A stretch of 64,000 bases of DNA from an uncultured Acidobacteriaceae bacterium (lineage in GTDB: Bacteria; Acidobacteriota; Terriglobia; Terriglobales; Acidobacteriaceae). The notes under the pieces are model-generated. The model did no database searches, was not told the DNA's origin, and was given only the letters and a program-made list of their open reading frames with translations. Location of the stretch: contig CALFMO010000043.1 in the NCBI GenBank assembly GCA_937879855.1, positions 1 through 64,000 on the forward strand. The letters run 5' to 3'. The position numbers were made by a program, and so were the translations under genes. Of this stretch, positions 9,423 to 19,165 are shown in pieces. How positions within the stretch are numbered: position 1 is the stretch's first letter; each line of letters opens with the position of its first letter.

Positions 9423-9447
9423 TGCTTCTCCAGTTTCGCCTCGTTCT

Positions 9448-10221
9448 TTATTGCTGAAGGCGAATTACCGATCTCTCATCATCCGAGCCGTCAAGAAAAT
9501 TGACCGTGGCCTTGCGATATCCTGGCACCACCAGCGACGCGACCGGAGTCATCCAATCTGCCAGTGGCGCGTCGGGCAAAGCTTGTCCCGGTTTTGCTTC
9601 TGGCTTTCTCAAGAACGAAAAGAAGACATAGCCGATTGGATTGGTCTTCAGATCGAGGCTATTAATGCCGCCATGTTGCCCCGGCCAATCGCTCGCAGGA
9701 AATTCAATGTGAGCAGGAATATTCGCCAGCACCTTTCCGCGCGGATCAACGAGTTTGTACCCGCGTGTCCAGTCATGCTGCTCATCAAAGAGCCACTCAG
9801 GGTAGATTTCAATCGGGTGGGTCGTGCTGGATGAATCTTTAATAACGTCTGCCGCCAACACGACACCGCGGTGGTCTTTTGTCTTCACGTCATTGTTAAA
9901 CTGGATCGCAGATCGAGGGATCATCAGTACCCCAGAATTGTCGGACCGGCCGGACCACGTATGACTGTTGGTGGGACAATTGGGCACACTGCATCGGATC
10001 CCGTTGTCGCTCGTGACCTCGACGTCGGCATTGGCGAGCGCCAATCCGGAGTAAACGTCGAACAGCTGTACGCGAACTGGACTTTGCGGCGCGTTCGAAC
10101 CTGCGCGCTGCGTTTGTGCGCTAAAGATAGTTCCAGACAGAGGGAGAGCTACAGCAGCCCAGATCAGCATCCACATGCTGCGGATTGGCTTGTTGCTTTC
10201 AGGTCCTTTATGGATCGCCAT
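9448..10221 (-). CDS. Exported protein with Ig/carboxypeptidase-regulatory-like domain
   Basis: The protein has 257 residues with a signal anchor or signal peptide near residues 14-35. Residues about 48-105 repeat the domain of the 6840-8267 protein: VQLFDVYSGLALANADVEV, a Cys pair (C-x4-C), SDNSGVLMIPRS. The later part contains NSLDLKTNPIGYVFF and has no match I know. The start codon lies 3 nt after the stop of the OmpA-family gene upstream, which argues for co-translation. Confidence 0.65.
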   Translation of the reverse strand: MAIHKGPESNKPIRSMWMLIWAAVALPLSGTIFSAQTQRAGSNAPQSPVRVQLFDVYSGLALANADVEVTSDNGIRCSVPNCPTNSHTWSGRSDNSGVLMIPRSAIQFNNDVKTKDHRGVVLAADVIKDSSSTTHPIEIYPEWLFDEQHDWTRGYKLVDPRGKVLANIPAHIEFPASDWPGQHGGINSLDLKTNPIGYVFFSFLRKPEAKPGQALPDAPLADWMTPVASLVVPGYRKATVNFLDGSDDERSVIRLQQ

Positions 10222-10224
10222 GAT

Positions 10225-11559
10225 CTAACCTATCCTCATCAGTTCCACACGCCGGTTACGCGCGCGGCCTTCGAGAGTGTCGTTCGTGTCTTTGGGTTGC
10301 GACTTGCCGTAACCTGACGTGCTGAATCGGCCTCCATCGATCTTGAACTGCTGGACCAGTGCATTCTTTACAGCCGCGGCGCGTCGCTTCGAGAGTTCGA
10401 GATTGGACTGAACGCCGCCGATTGCGTCGGTGTGTCCGTTGACCTGGAGCTTCCAATCCGGGTGACGGCGCATGACTTCCGCAATATCTTTCAACGTTGG
10501 CTGCGATTCGTCGCGCAACTTATCGCTGTTAAACGAAAAATAGATGCTGTAGATGTCGACCTTCTTATCTTGGCTGAGTGCTTGTTCAAGAGCCTTTGCT
10601 CCTTCGGACTCGCCCACACCGATGCTGCCGCCATCAGGTACTTGACCGCCGCCTCCTTGGTTCCCCGCCATGGGGCCCGCAGGTCCGTTGCAGCGGCTAT
10701 TGATCTTGATCACTCGGAGGGTGTTGAGATCGCCACCGTTCGGCATGTCGCAGCGCCCGGAGTGCGCGCTCATAAGGTCCAAACGGGGCATAGGCCGCTC
10801 GGGATGTTTCCTCCAGTCGTCACAGAATTTGGCCTCGTCCGGGATCAATGGAGGAACTCCGTCAATCCCCATGCGGAAGGCCAGAGTAAGGGGATTGTTT
10901 TCGTTATCAAGAAAATCGAACTCGACCTTGTCACCGACCGACTCCCCCTGTGCGCGGATCGCCGTCAACTCGGTCAGTTGATCGTTGACGACCACCGGCA
11001 CCTTCACCAACGCGACTCGTTTGAGCTTTACCGATTGCAGGTAATCGTAGTAATTCGGACGCTTGGTAGGATCAGTGGTGAGTTCGAGCCCGCCATAAGC
11101 ATTGGAGAACTTCATCTCAACTTCCCCGACAGTTTTGAGAGCGCGCAGAAGAGCTTGAGATGTGCCAATCGCAGTTGTGCCAGGAATTGTTTCGGCGGAT
11201 TTATCCAGATACACCTGCTGATAGGTAGCAGCTGTAGTCAGGTCACTCGTCAGGATCGTGCGATGGAGATTGGTCTGCTTGAGTTTGGGTGCATCCGATG
11301 AGAACCCGTCTGAGAACATTGACTCGGCTGAATACTTCAGATGAACCTCTTTTGCGTCCATGGATTCGATCGTCTTGATCGATTCATAATCGCCCGTACT
11401 GCTGCCTATCGCCGTAACGACAGTGAGGCCTGAACAGAGCGGAATCTCCGGTGCAGCGGTTTGCGCGCTCGTGAGTGTCGAAACCAACACACAGCCCAGC
11501 AGCAACAGTTTCCAACTCTTGCGATTCTTTCGAATGTCTTGTTTTGCTACCTGTTTCAC
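10225..11559 (-). CDS. OmpA-family exported protein with the shared CPGLTVVTAI-type N-terminal domain
   Basis: The protein has 444 residues. A signal peptide (about 1-33, ending near TSAQT) is followed by the shared domain beginning LCSGLTVVTAI, GDYESIKTIESMDA and LKYSAE; further shared blocks are GTTAIGTSQALL, ENNPLTLAFRMGI and MPNGGDLNTLRVI. The last 110 residues are an OmpA/MotB peptidoglycan-binding domain (IYFSFNSDKLRDES, GHTDAIGG, LSKRRAAAV, GRARNRRVEL). It lacks the BON repeats and the clear lipobox of its 4054 paralogue. It likely resides in the periplasm bound to peptidoglycan. Confidence 0.85.
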   Translation of the reverse strand: MKQVAKQDIRKNRKSWKLLLLGCVLVSTLTSAQTAAPEIPLCSGLTVVTAIGSSTGDYESIKTIESMDAKEVHLKYSAESMFSDGFSSDAPKLKQTNLHRTILTSDLTTAATYQQVYLDKSAETIPGTTAIGTSQALLRALKTVGEVEMKFSNAYGGLELTTDPTKRPNYYDYLQSVKLKRVALVKVPVVVNDQLTELTAIRAQGESVGDKVEFDFLDNENNPLTLAFRMGIDGVPPLIPDEAKFCDDWRKHPERPMPRLDLMSAHSGRCDMPNGGDLNTLRVIKINSRCNGPAGPMAGNQGGGGQVPDGGSIGVGESEGAKALEQALSQDKKVDIYSIYFSFNSDKLRDESQPTLKDIAEVMRRHPDWKLQVNGHTDAIGGVQSNLELSKRRAAAVKNALVQQFKIDGGRFSTSGYGKSQPKDTNDTLEGRARNRRVELMRIG

Positions 11560-11605
11560 TTCAGCCCCCTTTAGGATTCTGGAACCACCAATCGCAACGG
11601 CTACT

Positions 11606-13099
11606 TCAAGTACCGGGGCCGCAGATTTTGCTGTGCGTGTCAGTACCCGTAGTGCCTGACGCGACTTGTTCCTGCTGAGTAACTAACGTCTTCCAATCCG
11701 TAGTAATTCCACCGTGATCGGCAATCTTCTGCACTTTGATAAACGATAGAAACGCGTTCACGAAATCTGTGAGAAGGCGTGGAATAGTCCATCCCACGCC
11801 ACCCTTGACGCCCAGCGTGAGCAAAACGCCTTGGCACTGGATGATTCCGGTATTGCCCCCGTGCTTGACCTCCAGGCGAGTCCCGATGATGAGCCGCGGA
11901 CCCGCGGTGAAGCCCGCTCCTCCAACTCCGGCGGTAACGATCAATGCGTGCCGAAAGGCAAACTTGCGGGGTGCAATCGAAACGCCGCTAATGTGGTCTA
12001 TGACGTCTTTGCGCGCTGTGATACCTTTTGGGCCCACGGCCTCAAGTTTTCCCTTGTCAAAAGTGAGGCCAAAGTCCGCATTGAGGTCGTAGTTGCCGCC
12101 CGCGCTGAAGCTTGATGAACCGGAAGTAAACAGCGCGTCGAGGTAGAGTTCCTGCCTTACATCGAAGGCTAGCGGCACAGGTCCGGAGATCGGAAAACTC
12201 ATCGAACCGGCGGGCGCAAACCAGGTGACGTTGCGTGGGCCACCTTCATCCACCGCGCTATCGAAAGCGAGCCGTAGTCCAGCGGCGTTGTGCAAAATGA
12301 CTTTGCCATTTATGCTGCCACCGTGGATGCTGAGTTCGAACTCGAGCGAGGGTTTCTGCAATCGCACCTGCGCCTGCACCACCGCACGCAAACCATATTT
12401 TTCACTTCGGAATTCCATTCCGATGCCGTCCGCATTGTTGAGCGGCTCTTGTGCCTGCATCTTGAGCCTGAATACCGGCGGAAGCTGATAGGCGGCAGGC
12501 TGCAGATGGGCACTGCCCCATAGCGGAATGCTTGAGTTTCCCGGAAAGTTAGGTTCGAGAAGGCTTGCCCAATCCGAGGAAACGGCTTCGTCACCCGAAA
12601 GCGGCAACGTCGCGCCGGGGAGCTGCGGGGGTTCGTAGGAAAGGCCACCCGCGGGATCGATCTCTTGGTTGACCGCGATTTCGAGCTCTTTAAAGATGTC
12701 TGTAAGCTCGACCGGGCCCAACACCAAACGCAGGTGGTCTCCTTCTTTCTGCATTGCGAGAACACGTCCGATACAACGGCCGGTGACGAACGCGATTTTT
12801 CCGACGGAAAGCTCCCGGCCTGCAGTGGCGTCGATGGTCCAGGAAAAACCGTCTGCGCCGGCCGAACGAATGACCTCAGGTCCGTTGTCAACGATGACCA
12901 CATCAGGCTGGTAGCGGACTGCAGGATCGCGCTGGACTCCACGCCCGTATTTCACCTCTGCTGGAGAGAGCTCACTCTTTTTCAGCACCCGCAGCTGCCA
13001 GTGTGGGCTCGGCTCCGAGCATGAGCTGCCTAGAAATACCCAGAGGCATACGCCCGCGAGGACTGTATTTTTGTGCCGGACTATGTTGGTCATAATCAT
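11606..13099 (-). CDS. Predicted lipoprotein of unknown function
   Basis: The protein has 497 residues. The N-terminus ends in a lipobox (LGSSC, Cys near residue 27). The rest is rich in short alternating hydrophobic and Gly stretches, suggesting an all-beta fold; the centre (about 230-330) has repeated SIHGGSINGK and FAPAGSMSF-like strands. No domain recognised. It lies 10 nt after the LolA-like gene and 46 nt before the OmpA-family gene. Confidence 0.65.
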   Translation of the reverse strand: MIMTNIVRHKNTVLAGVCLWVFLGSSCSEPSPHWQLRVLKKSELSPAEVKYGRGVQRDPAVRYQPDVVIVDNGPEVIRSAGADGFSWTIDATAGRELSVGKIAFVTGRCIGRVLAMQKEGDHLRLVLGPVELTDIFKELEIAVNQEIDPAGGLSYEPPQLPGATLPLSGDEAVSSDWASLLEPNFPGNSSIPLWGSAHLQPAAYQLPPVFRLKMQAQEPLNNADGIGMEFRSEKYGLRAVVQAQVRLQKPSLEFELSIHGGSINGKVILHNAAGLRLAFDSAVDEGGPRNVTWFAPAGSMSFPISGPVPLAFDVRQELYLDALFTSGSSSFSAGGNYDLNADFGLTFDKGKLEAVGPKGITARKDVIDHISGVSIAPRKFAFRHALIVTAGVGGAGFTAGPRLIIGTRLEVKHGGNTGIIQCQGVLLTLGVKGGVGWTIPRLLTDFVNAFLSFIKVQKIADHGGITTDWKTLVTQQEQVASGTTGTDTHSKICGPGT

Positions 13100-13109
13100 C
13101 GGTTCTTTA

Positions 13110-13826
13110 TTACTGTGTAGGCGGTATGAACCTGAACTTCCCGTCGTCGATCGTCGGATTTGCCTGCGGCTGATAAGTCGTAGTTATCCGGTTGACGCCT
13201 CCCCCTGCCGCCTTCCACTCTTCGCGGACCTGGCGAAGCAAGGACGAAGAGGTATCAACCCATACCGTCATCTTTCGAACGTTTACTTCTTTGTCTGTAG
13301 CCGCGTAGCGATCGCTCGCGCGTCCCACGAGCCGATAACAATCATGGCCGGCGATGTTTTCTGTTCCGTCCAGTGTTATGTCGGCAAAATTGTTGAAATC
13401 GCCGCCGAGGTCCACCTTGGAATACAGAAGGGCCGGTGCTTTCAGGGCAGCACTTGTTGTGTTACGGCCGGACATGCTGATTGCCGGTGCATTGTTCGGA
13501 TTGGGGTAATCCGTCTGCTGGGTTGTGGTCTTCCACCAGGTGTGGAAAGCGTCTTGGTCAGCCCAGATCACGAATTGGTCGCCCCCCTGTTTTCGAAAAT
13601 CAAGAAGGAAACGTCGCGGCGACCGGTTGAAGTACGTGCTGAAGGTGTGGCGATCTGTCGCGCCGTACTCGTTAACAATATGTCCGGTGTCGGAGTACGA
13701 CTTCATTGCGCCATAGGTGTCACGCATTTTTTGCAGAACGCTGTCAGCACTTTGAGCGCGCGCCGAAACTGCGATGAAGACCGTAGCGGCAACAATCGCG
13801 GTCACGAGCGGGGCATGTTTGATCAC
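13110..13826 (-). CDS. LolA/DUF2092-like exported protein
   Basis: Starts at GTG 13826 with AAGGAG 7 nt upstream. A signal peptide ends SARAQ. The mature N-terminus (SADSVLQKMRDTYGAMKSYSDTG) and the later pattern (FNRSPRRFLLDFRK, GTENIAGHDCYRLVG, VWVDTSSSLLRQVRE) are typical of LolA-fold proteins, which bind lipids or lipoproteins in a half-open beta barrel. It may ferry lipoproteins of this array to the outer membrane. That role is inferred from fold and context only. Confidence 0.65.
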   Translation of the reverse strand: MIKHAPLVTAIVAATVFIAVSARAQSADSVLQKMRDTYGAMKSYSDTGHIVNEYGATDRHTFSTYFNRSPRRFLLDFRKQGGDQFVIWADQDAFHTWWKTTTQQTDYPNPNNAPAISMSGRNTTSAALKAPALLYSKVDLGGDFNNFADITLDGTENIAGHDCYRLVGRASDRYAATDKEVNVRKMTVWVDTSSSLLRQVREEWKAAGGGVNRITTTYQPQANPTIDDGKFRFIPPTQ

Positions 13827-13868
13827 GTGTAACTCCTTATTTGTCTGCCTCTCAAAAACCAGCGCGGC

Positions 13869-14792
13869 TTAGACGACTGCCGGTGCCGCCTGTACTTCTT
13901 CCACTTGTGCCTGCGATGTTGCCTGGGCTGCATGCCCGCCTGCCAGCACCTCGCCGATCCGGCGTCCCTGGGCTGCATACGCGCACATGAGGAAATAAAT
14001 CAGCATCGCCAAAACGCTCTTGGGGGTTCCACTTAGGAAATCGTAGATGCCATGCAGCGTGGATGAAATCAGATAGCCAAGTGCACACAGCTTGATGCGG
14101 CCTGTTGTTGTTTTCTCAAAAATGGCCATGGCGACAAAGAAACAACCGATGGCGGTGTAGGCAGCGTGCAACATCGGCAGCGCGGTTGATCGAACTAACG
14201 TTTGGATCAGCACGCCGCCATATTTTGGATCGATGACATACTTGTAGCCCTCCCACGCGGCAAAGCCGAGGCCTGCAAGAGCGCCATAGAACATTCCGTC
14301 TATAGGTTTCTTCACCTGTTTGAAAACAAATGCCAGCAAGATGACCGGCAAGAACTTCAGCGATTCCTCAGCCATACCATGCGAGCCAACCGTTCCGACA
14401 AAACGCACCACATCGTTCGGCGATGAGTTGATGTGATAGAAGGGCGCGAATATCGTGTACTTCAACGCCCGGCCAAATGGAATGCCCACCACGACCGCGA
14501 ATACTGCCGTAGCCAGGCCGATCCACAAGTTCGTTCTCCGCTGAGCCATCACGACGTAGAAGTAGGCAACCCACGCCAGCGCGAAATAGATCATGACCAT
14601 CGCGACGAGTTCCTCTTCGCTGGGCACAGCCTGGTTGATAGGCAGCACTATGAACGCGAAGAACAGAAACATCCACGTCCCTGGATTTTTCAATGTGTTC
14701 AGCGAGTCAGTGTTGGTGTAGGGAACAAACAGTTTCAAATCGGATCTCATCTTCGATGTACCTCGCTGCAAGTCGGACCGAGATAGATTCAT
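13869..14792 (-). CDS. PrsW-type intramembrane metalloprotease, paralogue 1
   Basis: The protein has 307 residues and about eight hydrophobic segments. The PrsW motifs are present in order: EESLK near residue 143, FAAWEG near 178, a conserved His in LHAAYTA near 210, and HGIYD (HxxxD) near 245. PrsW proteases in Bacillus cut an anti-sigma factor; family members act inside membranes. The start ATG overlaps the stop of the upstream OmpA-family gene (ATGA), with an AGG 6 nt before it. Pairing with a sigma-factor/kinase module upstream is suggestive, but a substrate is not evident. Confidence 0.8.
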   Translation of the reverse strand: MNLSRSDLQRGTSKMRSDLKLFVPYTNTDSLNTLKNPGTWMFLFFAFIVLPINQAVPSEEELVAMVMIYFALAWVAYFYVVMAQRRTNLWIGLATAVFAVVVGIPFGRALKYTIFAPFYHINSSPNDVVRFVGTVGSHGMAEESLKFLPVILLAFVFKQVKKPIDGMFYGALAGLGFAAWEGYKYVIDPKYGGVLIQTLVRSTALPMLHAAYTAIGCFFVAMAIFEKTTTGRIKLCALGYLISSTLHGIYDFLSGTPKSVLAMLIYFLMCAYAAQGRRIGEVLAGGHAAQATSQAQVEEVQAAPAVV

Positions 14793-15934
14793 GGCAACCT
14801 CACCAATTCCACGCGGCGATTTCGCGCACGGCCTTCTTCCGTTTCGTTGGTATCGATAGGCATTGATTTGCCGTGGCCGGTTGTTGCCAGGCGACCGGCA
14901 TTCACGCCAAATTGTTCGACCACCGCCGTCTTCACGGACGCGGCCCGCCGTTTTGATAGATCAAGATTCGAAGCATCTCCGCCGATGCTGTCGGTGTGTC
15001 CGGCCACGCTCAGCTTCCACTCTGGATGTCGCCGCATGATGTTGCCGATTTCGCGCAATGTCGGTTCGGATTCTTCCCGCAATTCATCGCTGTTGAAACT
15101 GAAATAAATGCTGTAGATGTCAGCATGACCGGTGTCGGCAAGGGCGCGTTCCAGCCAGCTCTCTCCGCCCTCGGAGCCGTTGCAGGTGTATTCGATCTTG
15201 ATGACTTTCAGCGTGTCTCGATCGGCGCCGCCTCTTCCTGCCCCGATTCCTAGGCGAAACGACAAAGTGAGTGGATTGTCTTCGTCGTCGAGAAAAAGAA
15301 ACTCGGCGCGATAGCCATTGAAGTCGCTGCGGCCGCTTGCATCGACGGCCGGCAGATTTACTTTCGCGCTGTTCACCAGCACTGGATACGTGACGATTGT
15401 CTTGGTAAGTGCAGCGCGTTCGAGCTTGTAAGTCTCGGTGTAATCGAAGAGGTTCGGGTGCTGATTGCGGTCCGCAGAAAGTTTCACCGATCCAGGTATT
15501 GCCGGAGGCGGATCGAACATCGCCAGGTCCGCCTTGGCTTCCGTCTTTAGTGAGCGCAAAACCGCCCGCGAGGTGCCAATCGCAGTCGCGCCTGGGATGT
15601 CGGTCGGGATATTCGTTCCGAAGACCTGCTCGTAGGCGTTCGCATTCAGCAAGTCGGCCGCGTGAACCGTGCGCGTCGTGTTCACCTTGCGAACCCGTAA
15701 ACCTCCTCCAGCCTTCTCGGGAGGCTGCTCGGCGGAGTATTTAAGCAGCACCTTGTCGCCATCAATCGAAGTCACAGTCTTGATGGACTCGTAATCGCCC
15801 TCTTTCTGGCTGATGGCGGTCACGATGGTGAGGCCGGGGCACAGAGGGATTCGCTTGCCTACTGAAGATGCCGAGAGCATGGCTGTCATAACGATCAGCG
15901 CAGCAACCTTCGGAATGGCTGTGGTCTTTTGCAT
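14789..15934 (-). CDS. OmpA-family exported protein, shortest paralogue
   Basis: The protein has 381 residues. A signal peptide precedes the shared domain (LCPGLTIVTAI, GDYESIKTVTSIDG, LLKYSAE, GATAIGTSRAVL, EDNPLTLSFRLGI). The Cys-Asp-x-Pro-x-GGD segment of the other two copies is reduced to GGADRDTLKVI. The OmpA domain occupies the last 110 residues (YFSFNSDELREES, GHTDSIGG, LSKRRAASV, GRARNRRVELVRL). It overlaps the PrsW gene downstream by 4 nt and lies 3 nt after the transglutaminase-like gene. Confidence 0.85.
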   Translation of the reverse strand: MQKTTAIPKVAALIVMTAMLSASSVGKRIPLCPGLTIVTAISQKEGDYESIKTVTSIDGDKVLLKYSAEQPPEKAGGGLRVRKVNTTRTVHAADLLNANAYEQVFGTNIPTDIPGATAIGTSRAVLRSLKTEAKADLAMFDPPPAIPGSVKLSADRNQHPNLFDYTETYKLERAALTKTIVTYPVLVNSAKVNLPAVDASGRSDFNGYRAEFLFLDDEDNPLTLSFRLGIGAGRGGADRDTLKVIKIEYTCNGSEGGESWLERALADTGHADIYSIYFSFNSDELREESEPTLREIGNIMRRHPEWKLSVAGHTDSIGGDASNLDLSKRRAASVKTAVVEQFGVNAGRLATTGHGKSMPIDTNETEEGRARNRRVELVRLP

Positions 15935-15937
15935 GTG

Positions 15938-18900
15938 CTAGAAAGAGCCGTTCGGCTGATCGGAACTGGGTCTGGTTTCGGGAATGAATGCCACTAATGC
16001 TGCCGAGAGAATGAGAGCGACCGTACTGCCGCCTTGCCCAGTCGGAAGTTCACTCAGGCCTCCCGTGGAGAGCACGTTACCTCGGAAATGGCGGAAGTAC
16101 GCCTTGTATACCTCATACGAAGCTTGCCTCGCTCCGGAGTCCTTGATTCCAGCGGCAATAGCCTTGTTGTAAGCACCCTTTGCCGCTGCGTTCGCCTGTT
16201 CATACCACTCGGTCTTCCCGAGGGTCACTGTGAGAGGATGGTCGGGGTTGTCGCGCATCCATTGAAGCGTATCGGGGTCAAATTCATACTGGTATGGCCC
16301 CTTGCCCGGCGGCGCCTTGATTTTCGACTGCGGACGAAGGCGTGCCGGACTCTTTGTGTATGGACTGTCAGCAGGCGGTAATTGCCTTTCGAACGCTTGT
16401 GTTTCTTCAAAGCCGTTGGCGCGAGAGACGTTCCGCGCTTCAGCTCCGACCTCAGCTTCCCGGGCAAAGCGACGAATCGGAACCATGCGTCGCGGAATTC
16501 TGGAATACTTCACTGTTAGCAGGATGATCGGCAAAGTGGCAAGAGCGCCCGCAGCGATCGCGCCCATCACGCATTGTCCATTGCTTGCGCCAATGCTGTT
16601 GCTTACTATGTTTTGCATCTCCTCTGGAACTCGCCCGATCGTGTCACTCGTTCTCGGTGTTGCCAGGTACTTGATCATCGGCCCCGCGGCAGATATGGCT
16701 TGGCACGCGGTGTATTCCCAAATGAATGTGTTCCAAAATGTCGCTACGCTGCGGAGTATGAGTCCATAGTCGACCCCAGCATCGCCCCAACCCCTATTGT
16801 CGACACCTAAAGTCGTTCCGGTTTGAGGATCGATACGCCACCAGCCCACGAACGGTTGCCCGGCAATCGATACGGGTCGGCTGGGTGCAACAATCGCATT
16901 GCCCGCCGTAAGCTCGCTCGCTACTTGCGATCGAATGTCGCGAGATAGTGCCAGCGATGCGACAGCGTCTTTCATTTGCGGCAGCAAACTTGTCCAATCG
17001 TGAGAAAGTTCAAACGCCTCTCCCGTATTCTCCGCCACTGCTGCGGGGAGACTAATCAGTGCCTCCGCGTTGGTGTCCCGAACGCCGCTTTTCACCCGCG
17101 CCGAGAAGGCGTCGATTTCTGTCAGGCTGACACCCACATCATTCGCGACGATGTCGACGTCATCTCGGGACCTGAATCGGCCACCCTTGAATTCAGGGTA
17201 CTGGTGTCGTGTGAGTATGTTCAGACGATCTATGACGATGTCGTCTTGCCCCCACCCGGTTCTCATGACGGCGAGCGTGTAGAGTGGGCTGACGGGTGAC
17301 GTCGAATTCCCGAGTGCTCTCTTGATATCGGCGTCCGCGGGCATGGATTTGGCGGAGAAGAGTCGAATTGCCGTTTGCATTAGTTCGCGGTTCTTCGACA
17401 TCGTTTGAGCGGCGAGATGAGTCACAAATTCCGGGGCTATCTCATTCGTTACCGGGAGAATCTCGGTTCGCATCATCAACGCCAGGCTTCGCTGCAACTT
17501 TTGTTTCTCGTCAATCACGGGGCGCGGTACCAACGATGCCGAGCGAGAGCCTGAATTGAGAAGATCGAATATTGTGCGGCGGATCGTTCGGGGGGCGGTG
17601 CCTGGGGCACGAATCTCGTATTCGATCCAGACCGCTGTCAGTTCTGTACTAGACGCATTCGAGCGCCCCAGCTGCATCGAGTTTTCGAATGCGCTGGCGA
17701 GACCGGAAAGGGGATTGGCGGACACGGCTGCCGTGGGGCCAGAATGGGTGCTGATCATTGCATGCGCGACAGTATCCTCATTTACCAACAGAGCGGCAAT
17801 CCAGCTTTCCTGCTCGAGCGCGATGCCTTTCAGGCCGTACTTACTGTTGGGATCAGGGCTGACTGTTGCCGGCCACGCGGCGGGCCAGAACTGCAGAACG
17901 ATAGGCTGACCGTAAAGTTCCGCTGGTCTTAACACGTTGTGAAGAATGCTCTGATGCGAAAGTGTTCCGTCAGTCCACTGTTCGGCTATGACCCGCACTT
18001 CAACTTCGTGTCGCAGTTCTTGCGGCAAGTGGTCGGTATCGGGAGTGTGCTCGGCACTGGTCGCAGCCTTACCGGTATCGGAATCTTCATCCAAAGTGTC
18101 GAGATCCATCCAAGACCCAGCTTCGTAGCGTTGGACCCACCAGTGGTCACGGAGGCTCTCGACGGCATCCTCAAACCTTTTCACATACAGCGTCCGCTGT
18201 TCAGGCCGTTGAAGAAAGGTGAGCAGTCGAGCTGATTGATCAGAGACACGGTTGTCAAGCTCCGAGTAAAGGGCATCAACTAACTGTACTTGATCGCGAA
18301 TTGTATTTTCGGCTAACAGCTGCCCGAGTTGATACTGCCTCGCAATCTGCTGAAAATCGGCAAGTTCGTTCTCTTCCGGCATCGGAAGTCCGGCTCGTCG
18401 ATCTATGAGTCGCGGTAGCAGCTTCTCTGCCTGCTCCTGCGAAAGATGTCCGTGCGCAAGCCGGACCTCTTGGCCCCCACGTTGCAGCAGTGTGGCCAGT
18501 AAGAGCGCCCGGTCGAGACTGTTGCCCTGACGGTCCATCAACACTCCTATGGGGCCGCGCAGTTCGCCTCGATAAGGAATCCAGCAAGTGTTGTCTCGCA
18601 CCCATTCGAACAGGGCCTGCGGGTTCCGCCCAACTTTGCTGAGGACGTAATTAGGGTCCCACCGGTCGCGCGGCATCCCCCGTTCGCCGTCTTCGAGAGC
18701 GCGCAGGCTTTTATCAAGCAAGGCGATCCGTTGTTCCGGAGTGAGCCGCTTCTCGCCAATACCGAACTCGAGCGAGGTAATCAGCAGCGCCAAGCACGTG
18801 GTAAGCGCGACAGCCTGAAACCAGATCGGCCGCGGCGCCTGCTCTCTGAATCGCGGAATCCCGAGGCGAATGATCGACGCAATGCATCCTAGCGGCAGAA

Positions 18901-19165
18901 TCACAAATCCGCCAATGAATGCGCCCTGCAACACAAATGGGAGTACGTGCAAAATCCCAGCAGGGTAGAAGGCATCGTGAACCGACACGCCTGCTATGGC
19001 GGCGCCAAAAAAAGTCATCGAGCCATAGGTTGCAAGTGCCACGATCAGCACGCGCATGCGCCGGACCCACGCGACCTGCCCCTCAGCCATGATTCGGCCC
19101 AGGACCACACCCGCCCACAACACGCCGATGCCGACAATTCCCAAAACAATGCGGAGCCAAATCAT
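15938..19165 (-). CDS. Large membrane protein with transglutaminase-like domain
   Basis: The protein has 1075 residues. Four hydrophobic segments fall in the first 145 residues, followed by a domain (about 190-300) resembling transglutaminase-like proteases: WVRDNTCWIPYRGELRGP, then RQGNSLDRALLLATLLQRGG, then VRLAHG. At the usual GxC position of the fold the sequence has GNS, so the catalytic Cys may be replaced by Ser. Two more hydrophobic segments lie near 865-885 and 1045-1062. The start overlaps the stop of the second PrsW gene (ATGA). It may bind or process cell-wall or surface proteins; activity is doubtful. Confidence 0.65.
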   Translation of the reverse strand: MIWLRIVLGIVGIGVLWAGVVLGRIMAEGQVAWVRRMRVLIVALATYGSMTFFGAAIAGVSVHDAFYPAGILHVLPFVLQGAFIGGFVILPLGCIASIIRLGIPRFREQAPRPIWFQAVALTTCLALLITSLEFGIGEKRLTPEQRIALLDKSLRALEDGERGMPRDRWDPNYVLSKVGRNPQALFEWVRDNTCWIPYRGELRGPIGVLMDRQGNSLDRALLLATLLQRGGQEVRLAHGHLSQEQAEKLLPRLIDRRAGLPMPEENELADFQQIARQYQLGQLLAENTIRDQVQLVDALYSELDNRVSDQSARLLTFLQRPEQRTLYVKRFEDAVESLRDHWWVQRYEAGSWMDLDTLDEDSDTGKAATSAEHTPDTDHLPQELRHEVEVRVIAEQWTDGTLSHQSILHNVLRPAELYGQPIVLQFWPAAWPATVSPDPNSKYGLKGIALEQESWIAALLVNEDTVAHAMISTHSGPTAAVSANPLSGLASAFENSMQLGRSNASSTELTAVWIEYEIRAPGTAPRTIRRTIFDLLNSGSRSASLVPRPVIDEKQKLQRSLALMMRTEILPVTNEIAPEFVTHLAAQTMSKNRELMQTAIRLFSAKSMPADADIKRALGNSTSPVSPLYTLAVMRTGWGQDDIVIDRLNILTRHQYPEFKGGRFRSRDDVDIVANDVGVSLTEIDAFSARVKSGVRDTNAEALISLPAAVAENTGEAFELSHDWTSLLPQMKDAVASLALSRDIRSQVASELTAGNAIVAPSRPVSIAGQPFVGWWRIDPQTGTTLGVDNRGWGDAGVDYGLILRSVATFWNTFIWEYTACQAISAAGPMIKYLATPRTSDTIGRVPEEMQNIVSNSIGASNGQCVMGAIAAGALATLPIILLTVKYSRIPRRMVPIRRFAREAEVGAEARNVSRANGFEETQAFERQLPPADSPYTKSPARLRPQSKIKAPPGKGPYQYEFDPDTLQWMRDNPDHPLTVTLGKTEWYEQANAAAKGAYNKAIAAGIKDSGARQASYEVYKAYFRHFRGNVLSTGGLSELPTGQGGSTVALILSAALVAFIPETRPSSDQPNGSF

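Noticed and set aside
10432..11301. A 289-codon open frame on the plus strand
   Set aside because: Antisense to an OmpA-family gene; the same spurious pattern appears opposite the paralogue at 4087-4503.
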